A model generated the notes under the pieces. The model saw only the letters and a program-made list of their open reading frames with translations. It made no database searches and was not told the origin of the DNA. Positions 55,206 to 63,957 of a stretch of DNA of 64,000 nucleotides are shown in pieces. The translations under genes and the position numbers were made by a program. The stretch spans positions 52,486 through 116,485 of the forward strand of contig CAMFGW010000006.1 in NCBI GenBank assembly GCA_945952025.1. Direction: 5' to 3'. Each line of letters begins with the position of its first letter. Position 1 is the stretch's first letter. This DNA comes from an uncultured Paracoccaceae bacterium (GTDB lineage: Bacteria > Pseudomonadota > Alphaproteobacteria > Rhodobacterales > Rhodobacteraceae).

Positions 55206-58200
55206 TCAGGCCACCAGCGCCTCTGCCCGCTTCAGATCGACGCTCACCAGCTGGCTCACGCCCTGTTCCTGCATGGTCACGCCGAAGAGCCGGTCCATAC
55301 GCGCCATGGTCACGGCATGGTGGGTGATGACCAGGAACCGCGTCTCGGTCCGCCGCGTCATCTCGTCCAGAAGGTCGCAGAACCGCGTGACGTTCGCGTC
55401 GTCCAGGGGCGCGTCGACCTCGTCCAGCACGCAGATCGGCGCCGGGTTGGCCAGGAACACCGCGAAGATGAGCGCGAGCGCGGTCAGCGTCTGTTCGCCC
55501 CCCGACAGCAGGCTGAGGGTTGCGAGCTTCTTGCCCGGCGGCTGGCACATGATCTCGAGCCCCGCTTCCAGCGGATCGTCGCTTTCGACCAGCACCAGGT
55601 TCGCCTCGCCCCCGCCGAAAAGGTGGGTGAAAAGCGTGCGGAAATTGCCGTTCACCTGCTCGAACGCGGTCAAAAGCCGTTCGCGCCCCTCGCGGTTCAG
55701 CCCGGCGATGCCGCCGCGCAGCTTGCGGATCGCCTCTTCCAGGTCGGCCTTTTCGCGCGCCAGCGTGTCATGTTCGGTCTGGACCGCCAGCGCATCCTCT
55801 TCCGCGCGCAGGTTGACGGCGCCCAGCGCCTCGCGCTGACGGCGAAGGCGGGTCACGTCGCCTTCGATCCCGTCGACAGAGGGCAGGGCGGTGGGGTCAG
55901 CGGCCAGTTCCTGCAGAAGCGTGCCGGGGGTGTTGTCGGTGTCCTCGCGGATGCGGGTCGCGGCCTGCTCCACCGCCTCTTGCGCCGCATCGCGGCGGGC
56001 CTCGGACCGGGCGCGGGCCTCGCGCGCCTCGCCTGCCGCGCGCTCGGCCTCGCGCTCGGCGTCGCCCGCCTGCCTCAGCGCAGCTTCGCCCGCCACCAGC
56101 CGGTCCGTCGCCATCGCGCGGCGCGCCTCGGCGGCCGCCAGCGCTTCGGCCAGTTCCGCATGGCGCGCGGCCAGGGTTGCCGGCAGCGTCGCGGCGGTCC
56201 CCAACTCGGCCTCGCTGGCCCCACGCCGCTCGGCGATCTCGGCCGTGCGCTTTTCGGCGGTGTCGAGCCGCTGGCGCCAGCCCGACAGGTCTTTCGCGAT
56301 CTCCTGCCGGCGCTTCTGGCGCGCCTCGCCCTCGTGGCGCAGCTCGTCGTGCTGGGCGCGGGCCGCCATCATGGCGATGCGCGCGCCCTCGACCGTCAGG
56401 CGCGCGGCCTCGAGCCCTGCGCGCGCCACGGCCAGGTCGGGCAGATCGGCGCTCGCGGCCTCGGCCTCGGTCAGGCGCGCGCGCGCGGCCTCTGCCTCTT
56501 CGGCATGGCGGGCGACGGACAGGCGTGCGGTTTCCAGCTTGCCGCCGACGATCGAGCGATCGGCCTCGGCCCGGCTCAGCGCGCGGCTGGCTTCGGTCAT
56601 GATCCGGTCGGCCTCGCGCCGGGCCTCGCGGGCGCGGCGGTCGAAATCGGTCGCATCGGCCAGCTTGCGCGACAAAAGCTCATGCGCGCGCGCCGCACCC
56701 TCCGCCCGCGCCGCCACCTCTTCCAGGTCGCGCTTCAACTCCACGAGCCGATTGAGCTGCTGAAGCCTGAGGGCGGAGGCTTGCGGCGCATCCTCGGCCC
56801 CCGCGCGGAACCCGTCCCAGCGCCAGACATCGCCTTCGGCCGACACGAGCCGCTGGCCGGGCCGAAGGTCGGGTTGCAGCCGCGCGCCCGCATCCCGCGC
56901 CACAAGGCCGATCTGCCCCAGCCGCCGGGTCAGCGCCGCGGGGCCTGTCACCACCTCCGACAGGGGCCGCGCGCCGGCGGGCAGGGCGGGGGGATCGGCG
57001 TAAGGCGCTAGCGTCGCCCAGCCGCTGGCCGATCCGCCGGACACCTCCGGTGCGCGCAGGTCGTCCGCGAGTGCCGCGCCCAGCGCCTTTTCATAGCCGC
57101 GCTCGACCTTTACCCGGTCGAGCATCTGCTTGCCGGTCAGCGCCTCGCGTTCCACCAGCCGGGCAAGTGCCGCAACCTCGGCCCGAAGCGCCCCGGCCTC
57201 GCCTTCCGCCGCCGACCGGGCGGCGCGGGCGTCGGCCTCGCGCGATTGCACCTCGGCCCGGGCCTCGTCAGCCGCCTTCAACGCCTCGTCCGCCCGGTCC
57301 GAGGCGCGCTGGGCGTCCGCCATGGCGGTTTCCGCCCGCGTCTGTTCAGCCGACGCGCGCTGCAGCGCCGCCTGGGCCTCTGCCGCCTGGGCCTCGGCGC
57401 GCGTCGCCTCGGACTGGTTCCGCGCGAGCGTCGCGCGGTTGTCGGCCAGGAGCCGTTCCGCCGACTGGTGGCGGGCCGACAGCCGCGCCGCATCCTCGGT
57501 CAACTGGCTGAGCCCCGCCTCCTGACCGCCCAGCGCCTCGGCCGCGATGGCAGCGGCCGAAGCGGCATCCGCAAGCCTTTCCTCATGCCCTTCGCCCGCT
57601 GACGCCAGGTCGGCGCCCTCGCGTTCCAGCCGGGCAATCGTTTCGCCCGCATCGCGGTTGAGCGCCGCCTCGCGGTCCAGATCGCGGCCCAACTGGGCAA
57701 TGCGCGCCGTCAGCCCCTCGATCAGCTGGGCCGCGCGCGCCTCTTCCTCGGCCAGGGCGTCGCGGCTGACGGTCAGCCGTTGCAGGATCGCCCCCGCGAC
57801 CGCCTCTTCCTCGCGCAGGGGGGGCAGGGCGCCTTCCGCCTCGCCCCTTGCCTTGGCAGCCGCGCGGGCGGCAAACTCGGCCTCACCCGCCTTGCGCGTG
57901 CGGTCGGTCAACTCGCCCTCTGCCGCCAGGCGCGCCTCGTCGGCCTCGCGCCAGCGCAGGTAAAGCAGCATCCCCTCGGCCCGCCTGAGCTCTGCCCCGA
58001 TCTCGCGATAGCGCGCGGCCTGCCGGGCCTGCCGCGCAAGGCTGGCGAGTTGCTGGGCCAGCCCCTCGATCACATCGTCAAGCCGCGTGAGGTTCTGTTC
58101 CGTCGCGGCCAGCTTCAGTTCCGCTTCGTGGCGGCGCTGGTAAAGCCCCGAAATCCCCGCCGCCTCCTCTAGGATCCGGCGGCGGTTCTTGGGCTTGGCG

Positions 58201-58661
58201 CTGATCAGTTCGGCAATCTGCCCCTGCCGCACCAGCGCGGGCGAATGCGCCCCCGTCGAGGCATCGGCGAACAGCATCTGCACATCGCGCGCCCGCATGT
58301 CGCGCCCGTTCGCCTTGTAGGCGGACCCTGCGTCGCGCGTGATCCGCCGTACGATTTCCAGCGCGTCCTGATCGTTGAAGCCCGAAGGCGCCAGCCGTTC
58401 GCTGTTGTCGATGGTCAGCACGACCTCGGCGAAATGGCGGGCGTTGCGGGTCGCGGCGCCAGCGAAGATCACATCCTCCATCCCGTCGCCGCGCATGGCG
58501 CTCGCGCGGTTCTCGCCCATCACCCAGCGCAGCGCCTCCAGCAAGTTCGACTTGCCGCAGCCGTTCGGGCCGACAACGCCCGTCAACCCGTCATGGATCA
58601 CCAGATCCGTCGGATCGACGAAGCTTTTGAAGCCGTTCAGTCTGAGCCGGGTAAAGCGCAA
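55206..58661 (-). CDS. smc: Chromosome segregation ATPase SMC
   Basis: The 1151-residue protein has the full SMC layout: N-terminal head with Walker A GPNGCGKSN (residues 31-39), long coiled coil, hinge around residues 505-640 (MLDRVKVERGYEKALGAAL), second coiled coil rich in Ala/Glu/Arg, and C-terminal head with the signature LSLLSGGEQTLTALAL and Walker B ICVLDEVDAPLDDANV. It compacts and segregates the chromosome with ScpAB. The conserved start MRFTRLRL is encoded by TTG at 58661 without an obvious Shine-Dalgarno; no in-frame ATG lies near enough to replace it. Confidence 0.96.
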   Translation of the reverse strand: MRFTRLRLNGFKSFVDPTDLVIHDGLTGVVGPNGCGKSNLLEALRWVMGENRASAMRGDGMEDVIFAGAATRNARHFAEVVLTIDNSERLAPSGFNDQDALEIVRRITRDAGSAYKANGRDMRARDVQMLFADASTGAHSPALVRQGQIAELISAKPKNRRRILEEAAGISGLYQRRHEAELKLAATEQNLTRLDDVIEGLAQQLASLARQARQAARYREIGAELRRAEGMLLYLRWREADEARLAAEGELTDRTRKAGEAEFAARAAAKARGEAEGALPPLREEEAVAGAILQRLTVSRDALAEEEARAAQLIEGLTARIAQLGRDLDREAALNRDAGETIARLEREGADLASAGEGHEERLADAASAAAIAAEALGGQEAGLSQLTEDAARLSARHQSAERLLADNRATLARNQSEATRAEAQAAEAQAALQRASAEQTRAETAMADAQRASDRADEALKAADEARAEVQSREADARAARSAAEGEAGALRAEVAALARLVEREALTGKQMLDRVKVERGYEKALGAALADDLRAPEVSGGSASGWATLAPYADPPALPAGARPLSEVVTGPAALTRRLGQIGLVARDAGARLQPDLRPGQRLVSAEGDVWRWDGFRAGAEDAPQASALRLQQLNRLVELKRDLEEVAARAEGAARAHELLSRKLADATDFDRRAREARREADRIMTEASRALSRAEADRSIVGGKLETARLSVARHAEEAEAARARLTEAEAASADLPDLAVARAGLEAARLTVEGARIAMMAARAQHDELRHEGEARQKRRQEIAKDLSGWRQRLDTAEKRTAEIAERRGASEAELGTAATLPATLAARHAELAEALAAAEARRAMATDRLVAGEAALRQAGDAEREAERAAGEAREARARSEARRDAAQEAVEQAATRIREDTDNTPGTLLQELAADPTALPSVDGIEGDVTRLRRQREALGAVNLRAEEDALAVQTEHDTLAREKADLEEAIRKLRGGIAGLNREGRERLLTAFEQVNGNFRTLFTHLFGGGEANLVLVESDDPLEAGLEIMCQPPGKKLATLSLLSGGEQTLTALALIFAVFLANPAPICVLDEVDAPLDDANVTRFCDLLDEMTRRTETRFLVITHHAVTMARMDRLFGVTMQEQGVSQLVSVDLKRAEALVA

Positions 58662-58696
58662 GGGCAGGGCCTGCAGGTGATTCCGAAAGGTCTTGC

Positions 58697-58725
58697 AGCT
58701 TTGGGCCTGGGGCCCGACCTGTCAA
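58697..58725 (-). promoter_or_regulatory. Putative promoter of smc
   Basis: On the minus strand TTGACA (58720-58725), 17 nt, then AAAGCT (58697-58702), placing the start of transcription about 30 nt before the TTG start codon. Confidence 0.5.
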
Positions 58726-58739
58726 CGTCGGACCCACAG

Positions 58740-58752
58740 CATATGGCGACAG
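58740..58752. repeat. 13-bp element CATATGGCGACAG, copy 2 (upstream of smc)
   Basis: Identical 13-mer to that upstream of galU, 14 nt upstream of the smc -35 on the minus strand, with TTATCC at 58761-58766. Here it also forms part of a small hairpin ATGGCG / CGCCAT (58743-58760). Confidence 0.3.
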
Positions 58753-58780
58753 TCCGCCATTTATCCCCAAGATGTCGCGG

Positions 58781-59944
58781 TCAGCGGTAGCGCGTGACGA
58801 ACCCGTCGGGCAGAAGCACATTGTGCCGGCCGACCGCGGACAGCGACCGCTCGCCGCAAAGCGCCATGGTCACGTCCAGTTCCTTGCGGATGAGGTCGAG
58901 CGCGGTGGTCACGCCCTTCTGCCCCATGGCACCTAGGCCATAGATGTAGGACCGCCCGATCATCGTGCCGGTCGCGCCCAGCGCCACCGCCTTCAGCACG
59001 TCCTGTCCCGACCGGATGCCGCTGTCGAGGTAGACCTCGCTCCGCCCGCCGACCGCGCTGACGATCGAGGGCAGCATGCGGATCGACGACAACGCCCCGT
59101 CCAGCTGCCGGCCGCCATGGTTCGACACGACGATGGCGTCGGCCCCGAATTCGGCCGCCCGGCGCGCGTCGTCGGGGTCAAGGATGCCCTTCAGGATCAG
59201 CTTGCCGCCCCACTGGTCGCGGATGCGCGCGACCTTGTCCCAGTCGAGCTTCAGGTCGAACTGCTCGTTCGTCCAGATATTGAGCGAGCGCAGGTCATCG
59301 ACGCCCTCGGCATGGCCGACGATATTGCGGAACGTGTGCCGCCTGGTGCCCAGCATTTCCAGCGACCAGCGCGGATGGGCCGCCATGTTCAGAAGGTTCC
59401 TGGGCGTCAGGCGCGGCGGTGCGGTCAGGTCGTTCTTGATGTCCTTGTGCCGCTGGCCAAGAAGCTGAAGGTCCAAGGTCAGGACCAGCGCCGAACAACC
59501 CGCCGCCTGCGCGCGCTTGATGATCCTGTCGACGAAGGCCTCCTCGCGCATGACGTAAAGCTGGAACCAGAAGGGGGCCTGCGTCGCCTCGGCAATGTCC
59601 TCGATCGAACAGATCGACATGGTCGACAGCGTGAAGGGCACGCCGAAGTCGCGCGCGGCGCGGGCGGCCTTGATCTCTCCGTCAGCGCTCTGCATTCCGG
59701 CCATGCCGACCGGCGACAGGGCGACGGGCATCGTGACCGTCTGGCCCAGCATCCGCCCGGCGGTCGAGCGGTCCGACAGGTCGACGGCGACCTTCTGGCG
59801 CAAACGGATTTCGGCGAAGTCGGCGCTGTTGTCGCGGAAGGTCTGTTCCGTGTAGCTGCCACTTTCGCAATAGTCGTAGAACATGCGCGGCACGCGCTTT
59901 CGGTAAAGCGCCTTCAGGTCCGCGATGGACGTGATGACCGCCAC
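58781..59944 (-). CDS. lldD: FMN-dependent L-lactate dehydrogenase / alpha-hydroxy-acid oxidising enzyme
   Basis: The 387-residue TIM-barrel flavoenzyme oxidises L-lactate or a similar 2-hydroxy acid to the keto acid, usually passing electrons to the quinone pool. FMN and catalytic motifs are complete: PVALSPVGMAGM, FWFQLYV, TLDLQLLGQRHKD, VSNHGGRQLDG with the catalytic His, and YLDSGIRSGQDVLKA. The start is GTG at 59944, only 2 nt after the trpA stop, so the two are co-translated although not metabolically linked. Substrate preference within the family is not determinable. Confidence 0.9.
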   Translation of the reverse strand: MAVITSIADLKALYRKRVPRMFYDYCESGSYTEQTFRDNSADFAEIRLRQKVAVDLSDRSTAGRMLGQTVTMPVALSPVGMAGMQSADGEIKAARAARDFGVPFTLSTMSICSIEDIAEATQAPFWFQLYVMREEAFVDRIIKRAQAAGCSALVLTLDLQLLGQRHKDIKNDLTAPPRLTPRNLLNMAAHPRWSLEMLGTRRHTFRNIVGHAEGVDDLRSLNIWTNEQFDLKLDWDKVARIRDQWGGKLILKGILDPDDARRAAEFGADAIVVSNHGGRQLDGALSSIRMLPSIVSAVGGRSEVYLDSGIRSGQDVLKAVALGATGTMIGRSYIYGLGAMGQKGVTTALDLIRKELDVTMALCGERSLSAVGRHNVLLPDGFVTRYR

Positions 59945-59946
59945 CG

Positions 59947-60738
59947 CTAGCCCCGGTGCGCACCGGCGGCGAGCCGCGCGACGAAGGCCAGGACGTCGGC
60001 CGCCGGTTTGCCCGCGCCGATTTCCTTGACGATGGCCGATCCGACGACGCAGCCGTCCGCCACCCCGGCGATGGCCTCGGCCGCCTCGGGCGTGGTGATG
60101 CCGAATCCGACGATGACCGGCAGGTCCGTCGCCGCCTTGATCCGCGCGACCTCTGGCGCCACGTCGGTTGATTGCGCGGCGGCGGCCCCCGTAATTCCGG
60201 TGATCGAGACGTAATAGACGAAGCCCGAGGTGTTGGTCATGACCTTCGGCAGCCGCCGGTCGTCGGTCGTGGGCGTGGCCAGCCGGATGAAATTCAGCCC
60301 GGCAGCCTGCGCGGGCAGGCAAAGCTCGTCATCCTCTTCCGGGGGCAGGTCAACGACGATCAGCCCGTCGATCCCGGCGGCCTTCGCGTCGGTCAGGAAC
60401 TGCGTAACCCCGTGCGAATAGATCGGGTTGTAATAGCCCATGAGGACGATCGGCGTCACATTGTCCTGCCGCCGGAACTCCGCCGCCATCTCGAGCGTCT
60501 TGATGAGCGTCTGCCCCCCGTCAAGCGCCCGCTGCCCCGCCAGCTGGATCGTCGACCCGTCCGCCATAGGATCGGTGAAGGGCATCCCCAACTCGATCAC
60601 ATCGACCCCGGCAGCCGGCAGGCCCTTCAGGATCTCCATCGACCGCGCCCGGTCGGGATCGCCCGCCATGACATAGGCGACGAAGGCCTTCTTCCCGGCC
60701 TTCTTCAGCGCGGCAAACCTCTGGTCGATCCGGGTCAT
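59947..60738 (-). CDS. trpA: Tryptophan synthase alpha chain
   Basis: The 263-residue TIM barrel cleaves indole-3-glycerol phosphate to indole for TrpB. Catalytic Glu ([11 protein letters not shown]) and Asp (DPMADG) are present, with the phosphate-binding GFGITTPE and GSAIVKEIG near the C-terminus. ATG 60738 begins MTRIDQRF. No trpB is in this window. Confidence 0.95.
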   Translation of the reverse strand: MTRIDQRFAALKKAGKKAFVAYVMAGDPDRARSMEILKGLPAAGVDVIELGMPFTDPMADGSTIQLAGQRALDGGQTLIKTLEMAAEFRRQDNVTPIVLMGYYNPIYSHGVTQFLTDAKAAGIDGLIVVDLPPEEDDELCLPAQAAGLNFIRLATPTTDDRRLPKVMTNTSGFVYYVSITGITGAAAAQSTDVAPEVARIKAATDLPVIVGFGITTPEAAEAIAGVADGCVVGSAIVKEIGAGKPAADVLAFVARLAAGAHRG

Positions 60739-60860
60739 GGGCGGGCTCCTGTTGTTCTTCCGGGTCTTGCAGAAATCCGCGCGCGAAGGCAAGCGGGGAG
60801 GGGCTTCCATTGGGCCGCCCGGTGCCTTATGCCCCGCCTGTCTTGTCAAAGGAGGGGCCG

Positions 60861-61958
60861 ATGGGCTTTCGCATGGGGATCGTGGGGCTGCCGAACGTCG
60901 GCAAGTCGACCCTGTTCAACGCGCTGACCCGCACCGCAGCCGCCCAAGCGGCGAACTTCCCCTTCTGCACGATCGAGCCGAACGTGGGTGAAGTCGCGGT
61001 CCCCGACGCGCGGCTCGACACCCTGGCCGCCATCGCAGGGTCCAAGCAGATCATCCCGACGCGCATGACCTTCGTCGACATTGCGGGCCTGGTGCGCGGC
61101 GCGTCCAAGGGCGAAGGCCTCGGCAACCAGTTCCTGGCGAACATCCGCGAGTGCGACGCCATCGCCCACGTCCTGCGCTGCTTCGAGGATGGCGACATCA
61201 CCCATGTCGAAGGCCGCATCGACCCCGTCGCCGACGCCGAGACGATCGAGACCGAGCTGATGCTCGCCGACATGGAATCGATCGAGCGGCGGCTCGCGAA
61301 CCTTGCCCGCAAGCTGAAGGGCGGCGACAAGGAAAGCCTGGATCAGGACCGGCTTCTTCGCGTGGCGCTCGCCGCGCTCGAGGCCGGGCGCCCGGCGCGC
61401 ACGGTGACGGTTGCCGCCGACGACCTGAAGCAATGGCGCATGCTGCAGCTACTGACCGCGAAACCCGTCCTTTACGTCTGCAACGTCGAGGAATCCGCCG
61501 CCGCCGAAGGCAACAGCCAGTCCGCCCGCGTGGCCGAGATGGCCCGTGCCCAGGGCGCCGCCTCGGTCGACATCTCCGCCCGCATCGAGGAAGAGATCAG
61601 CCAGCTTCCGCCCGAGGAAGCCACCATGTTCCTTGAGGAAATGGGCCTGCACGAGGCTGGCCTCGACCGGCTCATCAAGGCGGGCTATGCGCTTCTTGGC
61701 CTACAGACCTATTTCACCGTCGGCCCGAAAGAGGCCCGCGCCTGGACGATCTCCAAGGGCACGCTCGCCCCTCAGGCCGCCGGCGTGATCCACGGCGATT
61801 TCGAAAAGGGCTTCATCCGCGCCGAAACCGTGGGCTACGACGACTATGTCGCGGGGAACGGCGAAACCGGCGCGAAGGAAGCCGGCAAGTTCCGCGTCGA
61901 AGGCAAGGGGTATGAGGTGCAGGACGGCGACGTGCTGCACTTCCTCTTCAGCGGCTGA
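60861..61958 (+). CDS. ychF: Redox- and ribosome-associated ATPase YchF
   Basis: The 365-residue Obg-related P-loop protein prefers ATP, in line with the G4 change to NVEE (YVCNVEES). Walker A is GLPNVGKST (residues 9-17), G3 is [14 protein letters not shown], and the C-terminal TGS domain includes [15 protein letters not shown] strong RBS, AAAGGAGG, precedes ATG 60861. It is divergent from trpA across 122 bp. Confidence 0.96.
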   Translation: MGFRMGIVGLPNVGKSTLFNALTRTAAAQAANFPFCTIEPNVGEVAVPDARLDTLAAIAGSKQIIPTRMTFVDIAGLVRGASKGEGLGNQFLANIRECDAIAHVLRCFEDGDITHVEGRIDPVADAETIETELMLADMESIERRLANLARKLKGGDKESLDQDRLLRVALAALEAGRPARTVTVAADDLKQWRMLQLLTAKPVLYVCNVEESAAAEGNSQSARVAEMARAQGAASVDISARIEEEISQLPPEEATMFLEEMGLHEAGLDRLIKAGYALLGLQTYFTVGPKEARAWTISKGTLAPQAAGVIHGDFEKGFIRAETVGYDDYVAGNGETGAKEAGKFRVEGKGYEVQDGDVLHFLFSG

Positions 61959-61978
61959 GGGGCCCCGGTCCGCAGCGT

Positions 61979-62007
61979 TTGACAGTCCCGCGCCCTTGGC
62001 CGATCAT
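61979..62007 (+). promoter_or_regulatory. Promoter of the DUF2945-DUF488 pair
   Basis: TTGACA (61979-61984), exactly 17 nt, then GATCAT (62002-62007), just after the ychF stop codon. The spacing and the perfect -35 make this one of the better promoters in the window. Confidence 0.55.
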
Positions 62008-62031
62008 CCCTGGACCGAAGGAGGGCATGCC

Positions 62032-62241
62032 GTGACCGAATTCGCCGTGGGCGACCATGTGTCCTGGAACTCTGAGGCCGGCCGCGTTTCCGGCCGCATC
62101 CTCCGCGTCCATACCGCCGACTTCGACTACAAGGGCTACACCCACCGCGCGAGCCCCGCCGATCCGCAATATGAAATCCAGAGCGACCGCACCGACCATG
62201 TCGCCGCCCACAAGGGCAAGGCGCTGACCCTCATCCCGTGA
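62032..62241 (+). CDS. DUF2945 (hypervirulence-associated TUDOR-like) small protein
   Basis: The 69-residue protein reads TEFAVGDHVSWNSEAGRVSGRI ... YTHRASPADPQYEIQSD ... HKGKALTLIP, which is the DUF2945 pattern of an SH3/Tudor-like barrel. Its role is not established. It starts with GTG at 62032 behind AAGGAGGG; an ATG just upstream is in another frame. The stop lies 7 nt before the DUF488 gene. Confidence 0.85.
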   Translation: MTEFAVGDHVSWNSEAGRVSGRILRVHTADFDYKGYTHRASPADPQYEIQSDRTDHVAAHKGKALTLIP

Positions 62242-62248
62242 GCTGGCC

Positions 62249-62824
62249 ATGAGCGGCGCGCGCATCGCCACCATCGGCCACTCGACCCGGCCCCCGTCAG
62301 AGGTGCTGGACATGCTCCAGGCCGCCGGAACCGGGCTCTTGATCGACGTGCGCGCCTTCCCGCGCTCGCGCACCAATCCGGGCTTCAACATCGACACCTT
62401 TCCCGCCCTGCTCGCCGACCGCCAGATCGGCTACCGCCACGACCCGGCGCTGGGCGGCCGACGCAGCCGCCAGCACCAGGTCGACGAAGAGGTGAATGCC
62501 CTCTGGCGCGAGCGGAGCTTCCACAACTTTGCCGACTACGCCATGGGCCCCGAGTTCGCCCTGGCGCTCGAACGCCTCATCGCCGAGGCCACGGAACGCC
62601 GCGTGGCGCTGATGTGTTCGGAAGCCGTCTGGTGGCGCTGCCACCGCCGCATCATCACCGACCACCTGCTTCTGGCCGGCCACCCCGTCGAGCACCTGAT
62701 GGCCCCCGGCCGCACCGAACGCGCCAAACCCACCCCCGGCGCCGAGCGCCTGCCCGACGGCACCATCACCTACGCCCCCACCCAGCCGTCGCTGCCCCTT
62801 GCCCCCCCGCCCCCGAGCCGCTAA
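62249..62824 (+). CDS. DUF488 family protein
   Basis: The 191-residue protein carries all hallmarks of DUF488: IATIGHSTR at the start, DVRAFPRSRTNPGFN, FHNFADYAMG, and the Cys-rich ending MCSEAVWWRCHRRIITDHLL. The conserved Cys and His residues suggest a metal or nucleic acid binding enzyme, but the reaction is unknown. The C-terminal 30 residues are Pro/Ala-rich. It ends 10 bp before tRNA-Ser. Confidence 0.88.
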   Translation: MSGARIATIGHSTRPPSEVLDMLQAAGTGLLIDVRAFPRSRTNPGFNIDTFPALLADRQIGYRHDPALGGRRSRQHQVDEEVNALWRERSFHNFADYAMGPEFALALERLIAEATERRVALMCSEAVWWRCHRRIITDHLLLAGHPVEHLMAPGRTERAKPTPGAERLPDGTITYAPTQPSLPLAPPPPSR

Positions 62825-62834
62825 ACGGATCGAC

Positions 62835-62924
62835 GGAGCTGTGGCCGAGTGGTCGAAGGCACGCCCCTGCTAAGGGTGCAGACGGGGAACCGTCTCGAGG
62901 GTTCGAATCCCTTCGGCTCCGCCA
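62835..62924 (+). tRNA. tRNA-Ser (anticodon GCT)
   Basis: A 90-nt class II tRNA with acceptor arms GGAGCTG / CGGCTCC (one T-G pair), G discriminator and encoded CCA. The anticodon loop CTGCTAA gives anticodon GCT, reading AGC and AGT. The long variable arm (GACGGGGAACCGTC) is typical of serine tRNAs. Base composition drops sharply after its 3' end. Confidence 0.97.
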
Positions 62925-63306
62925 CCACATAAATCATTGATTTTAAACAATTTTACGTCAAGCATATTATGGCGTGTTTTCCGCGACTTGTGCGGGGTAT
63001 CGACCCCTAGAGACTTGAATTTGCAGGTAAAATGGCCGTCCAAAATGCCGCGAGTCTCTGTTTGGCCATTGGCGCGATACGGTTTTCGGAGGCCGCATCT
63101 GGCGCTGGACTTGACTTCCAGCTATTTCGAAGCTGACGCGGGCCTTTTTGCATCGCCCTACCCGACAACATGGCGAATAGTGCTCCGCAAACATTCACGG
63201 CATGGCCCAATGTCGAGGGCACCTCTGGCTTGACAGGGTTCTCGCACACGAGTTGTCTCGTAAGAAAAATGTGCAAGGTTGGAGAAAGCCCCTGCAGTTC
63301 AACGTC
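62925..63306. other. AT-richer segment after tRNA-Ser without a recognised gene
   Basis: About 380 bp downstream of the tRNA are clearly lower in GC than the rest of the window and contain no convincing coding frame with an RBS. An imperfect inverted repeat AGAGACTTG / CGAGTCTCT lies at 63009-63059, and AATGGCC / GGCCATT nearby. A TTGACG followed by A/T-rich DNA is seen on the minus strand near 62955. This could be the left end of an integrated element using the tRNA as attachment site; no second copy of the tRNA 3' end is inside the window. Confidence 0.45.
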
Positions 63307-63957
63307 ATGGTGACGACCCAGTTGAAGGCCTATGTCTATGCGCTTGCTGATCCCCGGAACGACGGCGCATTGCCGGACCGCGTGTTTTACATTGGTAAGG
63401 GCAATGGGAACCGTTGCTTCAATCATGCCCATCTTGAGCGCAGCCTTTACGAGGAGCCACTCGACGAGGAAGAACACAAGCTTGGCCGAATTCGCGAGAT
63501 CCGTCATTCCGGCGGGGAAGTCGAGGTTCTGATCGTTGCCCATGGAATGAGCGATGAGGCTGCGCATGACCTCGAAGCAGTTCTCATTCCCTTGCTAGGC
63601 GATACCAACAAGGTATCGGGCCATGGCGACAGGAACCTGTGGCTAACCCGGAACCAGATCAATGAGGCTTATGACCGTCCAATCGAGCGAGGAGATGTCC
63701 CGTTCTTCCAAGGCAATATCCTATTTGTCAGCCTGAACCGGCAGGATACGGTGTCGTTGCTTCAGGCAGGTGAGGAAGCCAGGCTTGCGCAGGCAACGCT
63801 TGGGGACTGGAACCTTTCAGCCGAGCGATCTGCGCGGTTGGACTGCATCGTAGGGGTTAAAGACGGACTGATCGTGTCCATCTTTGAAACCGTGAAATCC
63901 AGCGCCATCGTCACGAAATTCCTGCGCATCGAAGGCGAAACGAAACGGGCGCATTGA
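63307..63957 (+). CDS. GIY-YIG nuclease-like protein (LEM-3 type)
   Basis: The 216-residue protein has a GIY-YIG pattern: AYVYALADPR as the first strand, RVFYIGKGNGNRCFNH with the YIG-like motif, Arg and His, and a candidate catalytic Glu in AHDLEAVLIPLLGDTNKVSGHG. The remaining 100 residues form an unassigned C-terminal domain (PFFQGNILFVSLNRQDTVSLLQ). Prokaryotic LEM-3-like nucleases often lie in mobile or defence regions. The start is uncertain: ATG 63307 and GTG 63310 both lack a well-spaced RBS, and the frame is open further upstream. Codon usage is less GC-biased than in neighbours. Confidence 0.72.
   Translation: MVTTQLKAYVYALADPRNDGALPDRVFYIGKGNGNRCFNHAHLERSLYEEPLDEEEHKLGRIREIRHSGGEVEVLIVAHGMSDEAAHDLEAVLIPLLGDTNKVSGHGDRNLWLTRNQINEAYDRPIERGDVPFFQGNILFVSLNRQDTVSLLQAGEEARLAQATLGDWNLSAERSARLDCIVGVKDGLIVSIFETVKSSAIVTKFLRIEGETKRAH

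Noticed and set aside
55317..57011. A 564-codon plus-strand frame
   Set aside because: Antisense to the SMC coiled coil; composition is typical of shadow frames.
62937..63233. A 98-codon plus-strand frame after tRNA-Ser
   Set aside because: Starts at TTG with no RBS and shows no family character.
63007..63567. A 186-codon minus-strand frame near the GIY-YIG gene
   Set aside because: Largely antisense to the GIY-YIG gene, with no RBS and no recognisable domain; low GC there makes the frame less improbable, but support is lacking.
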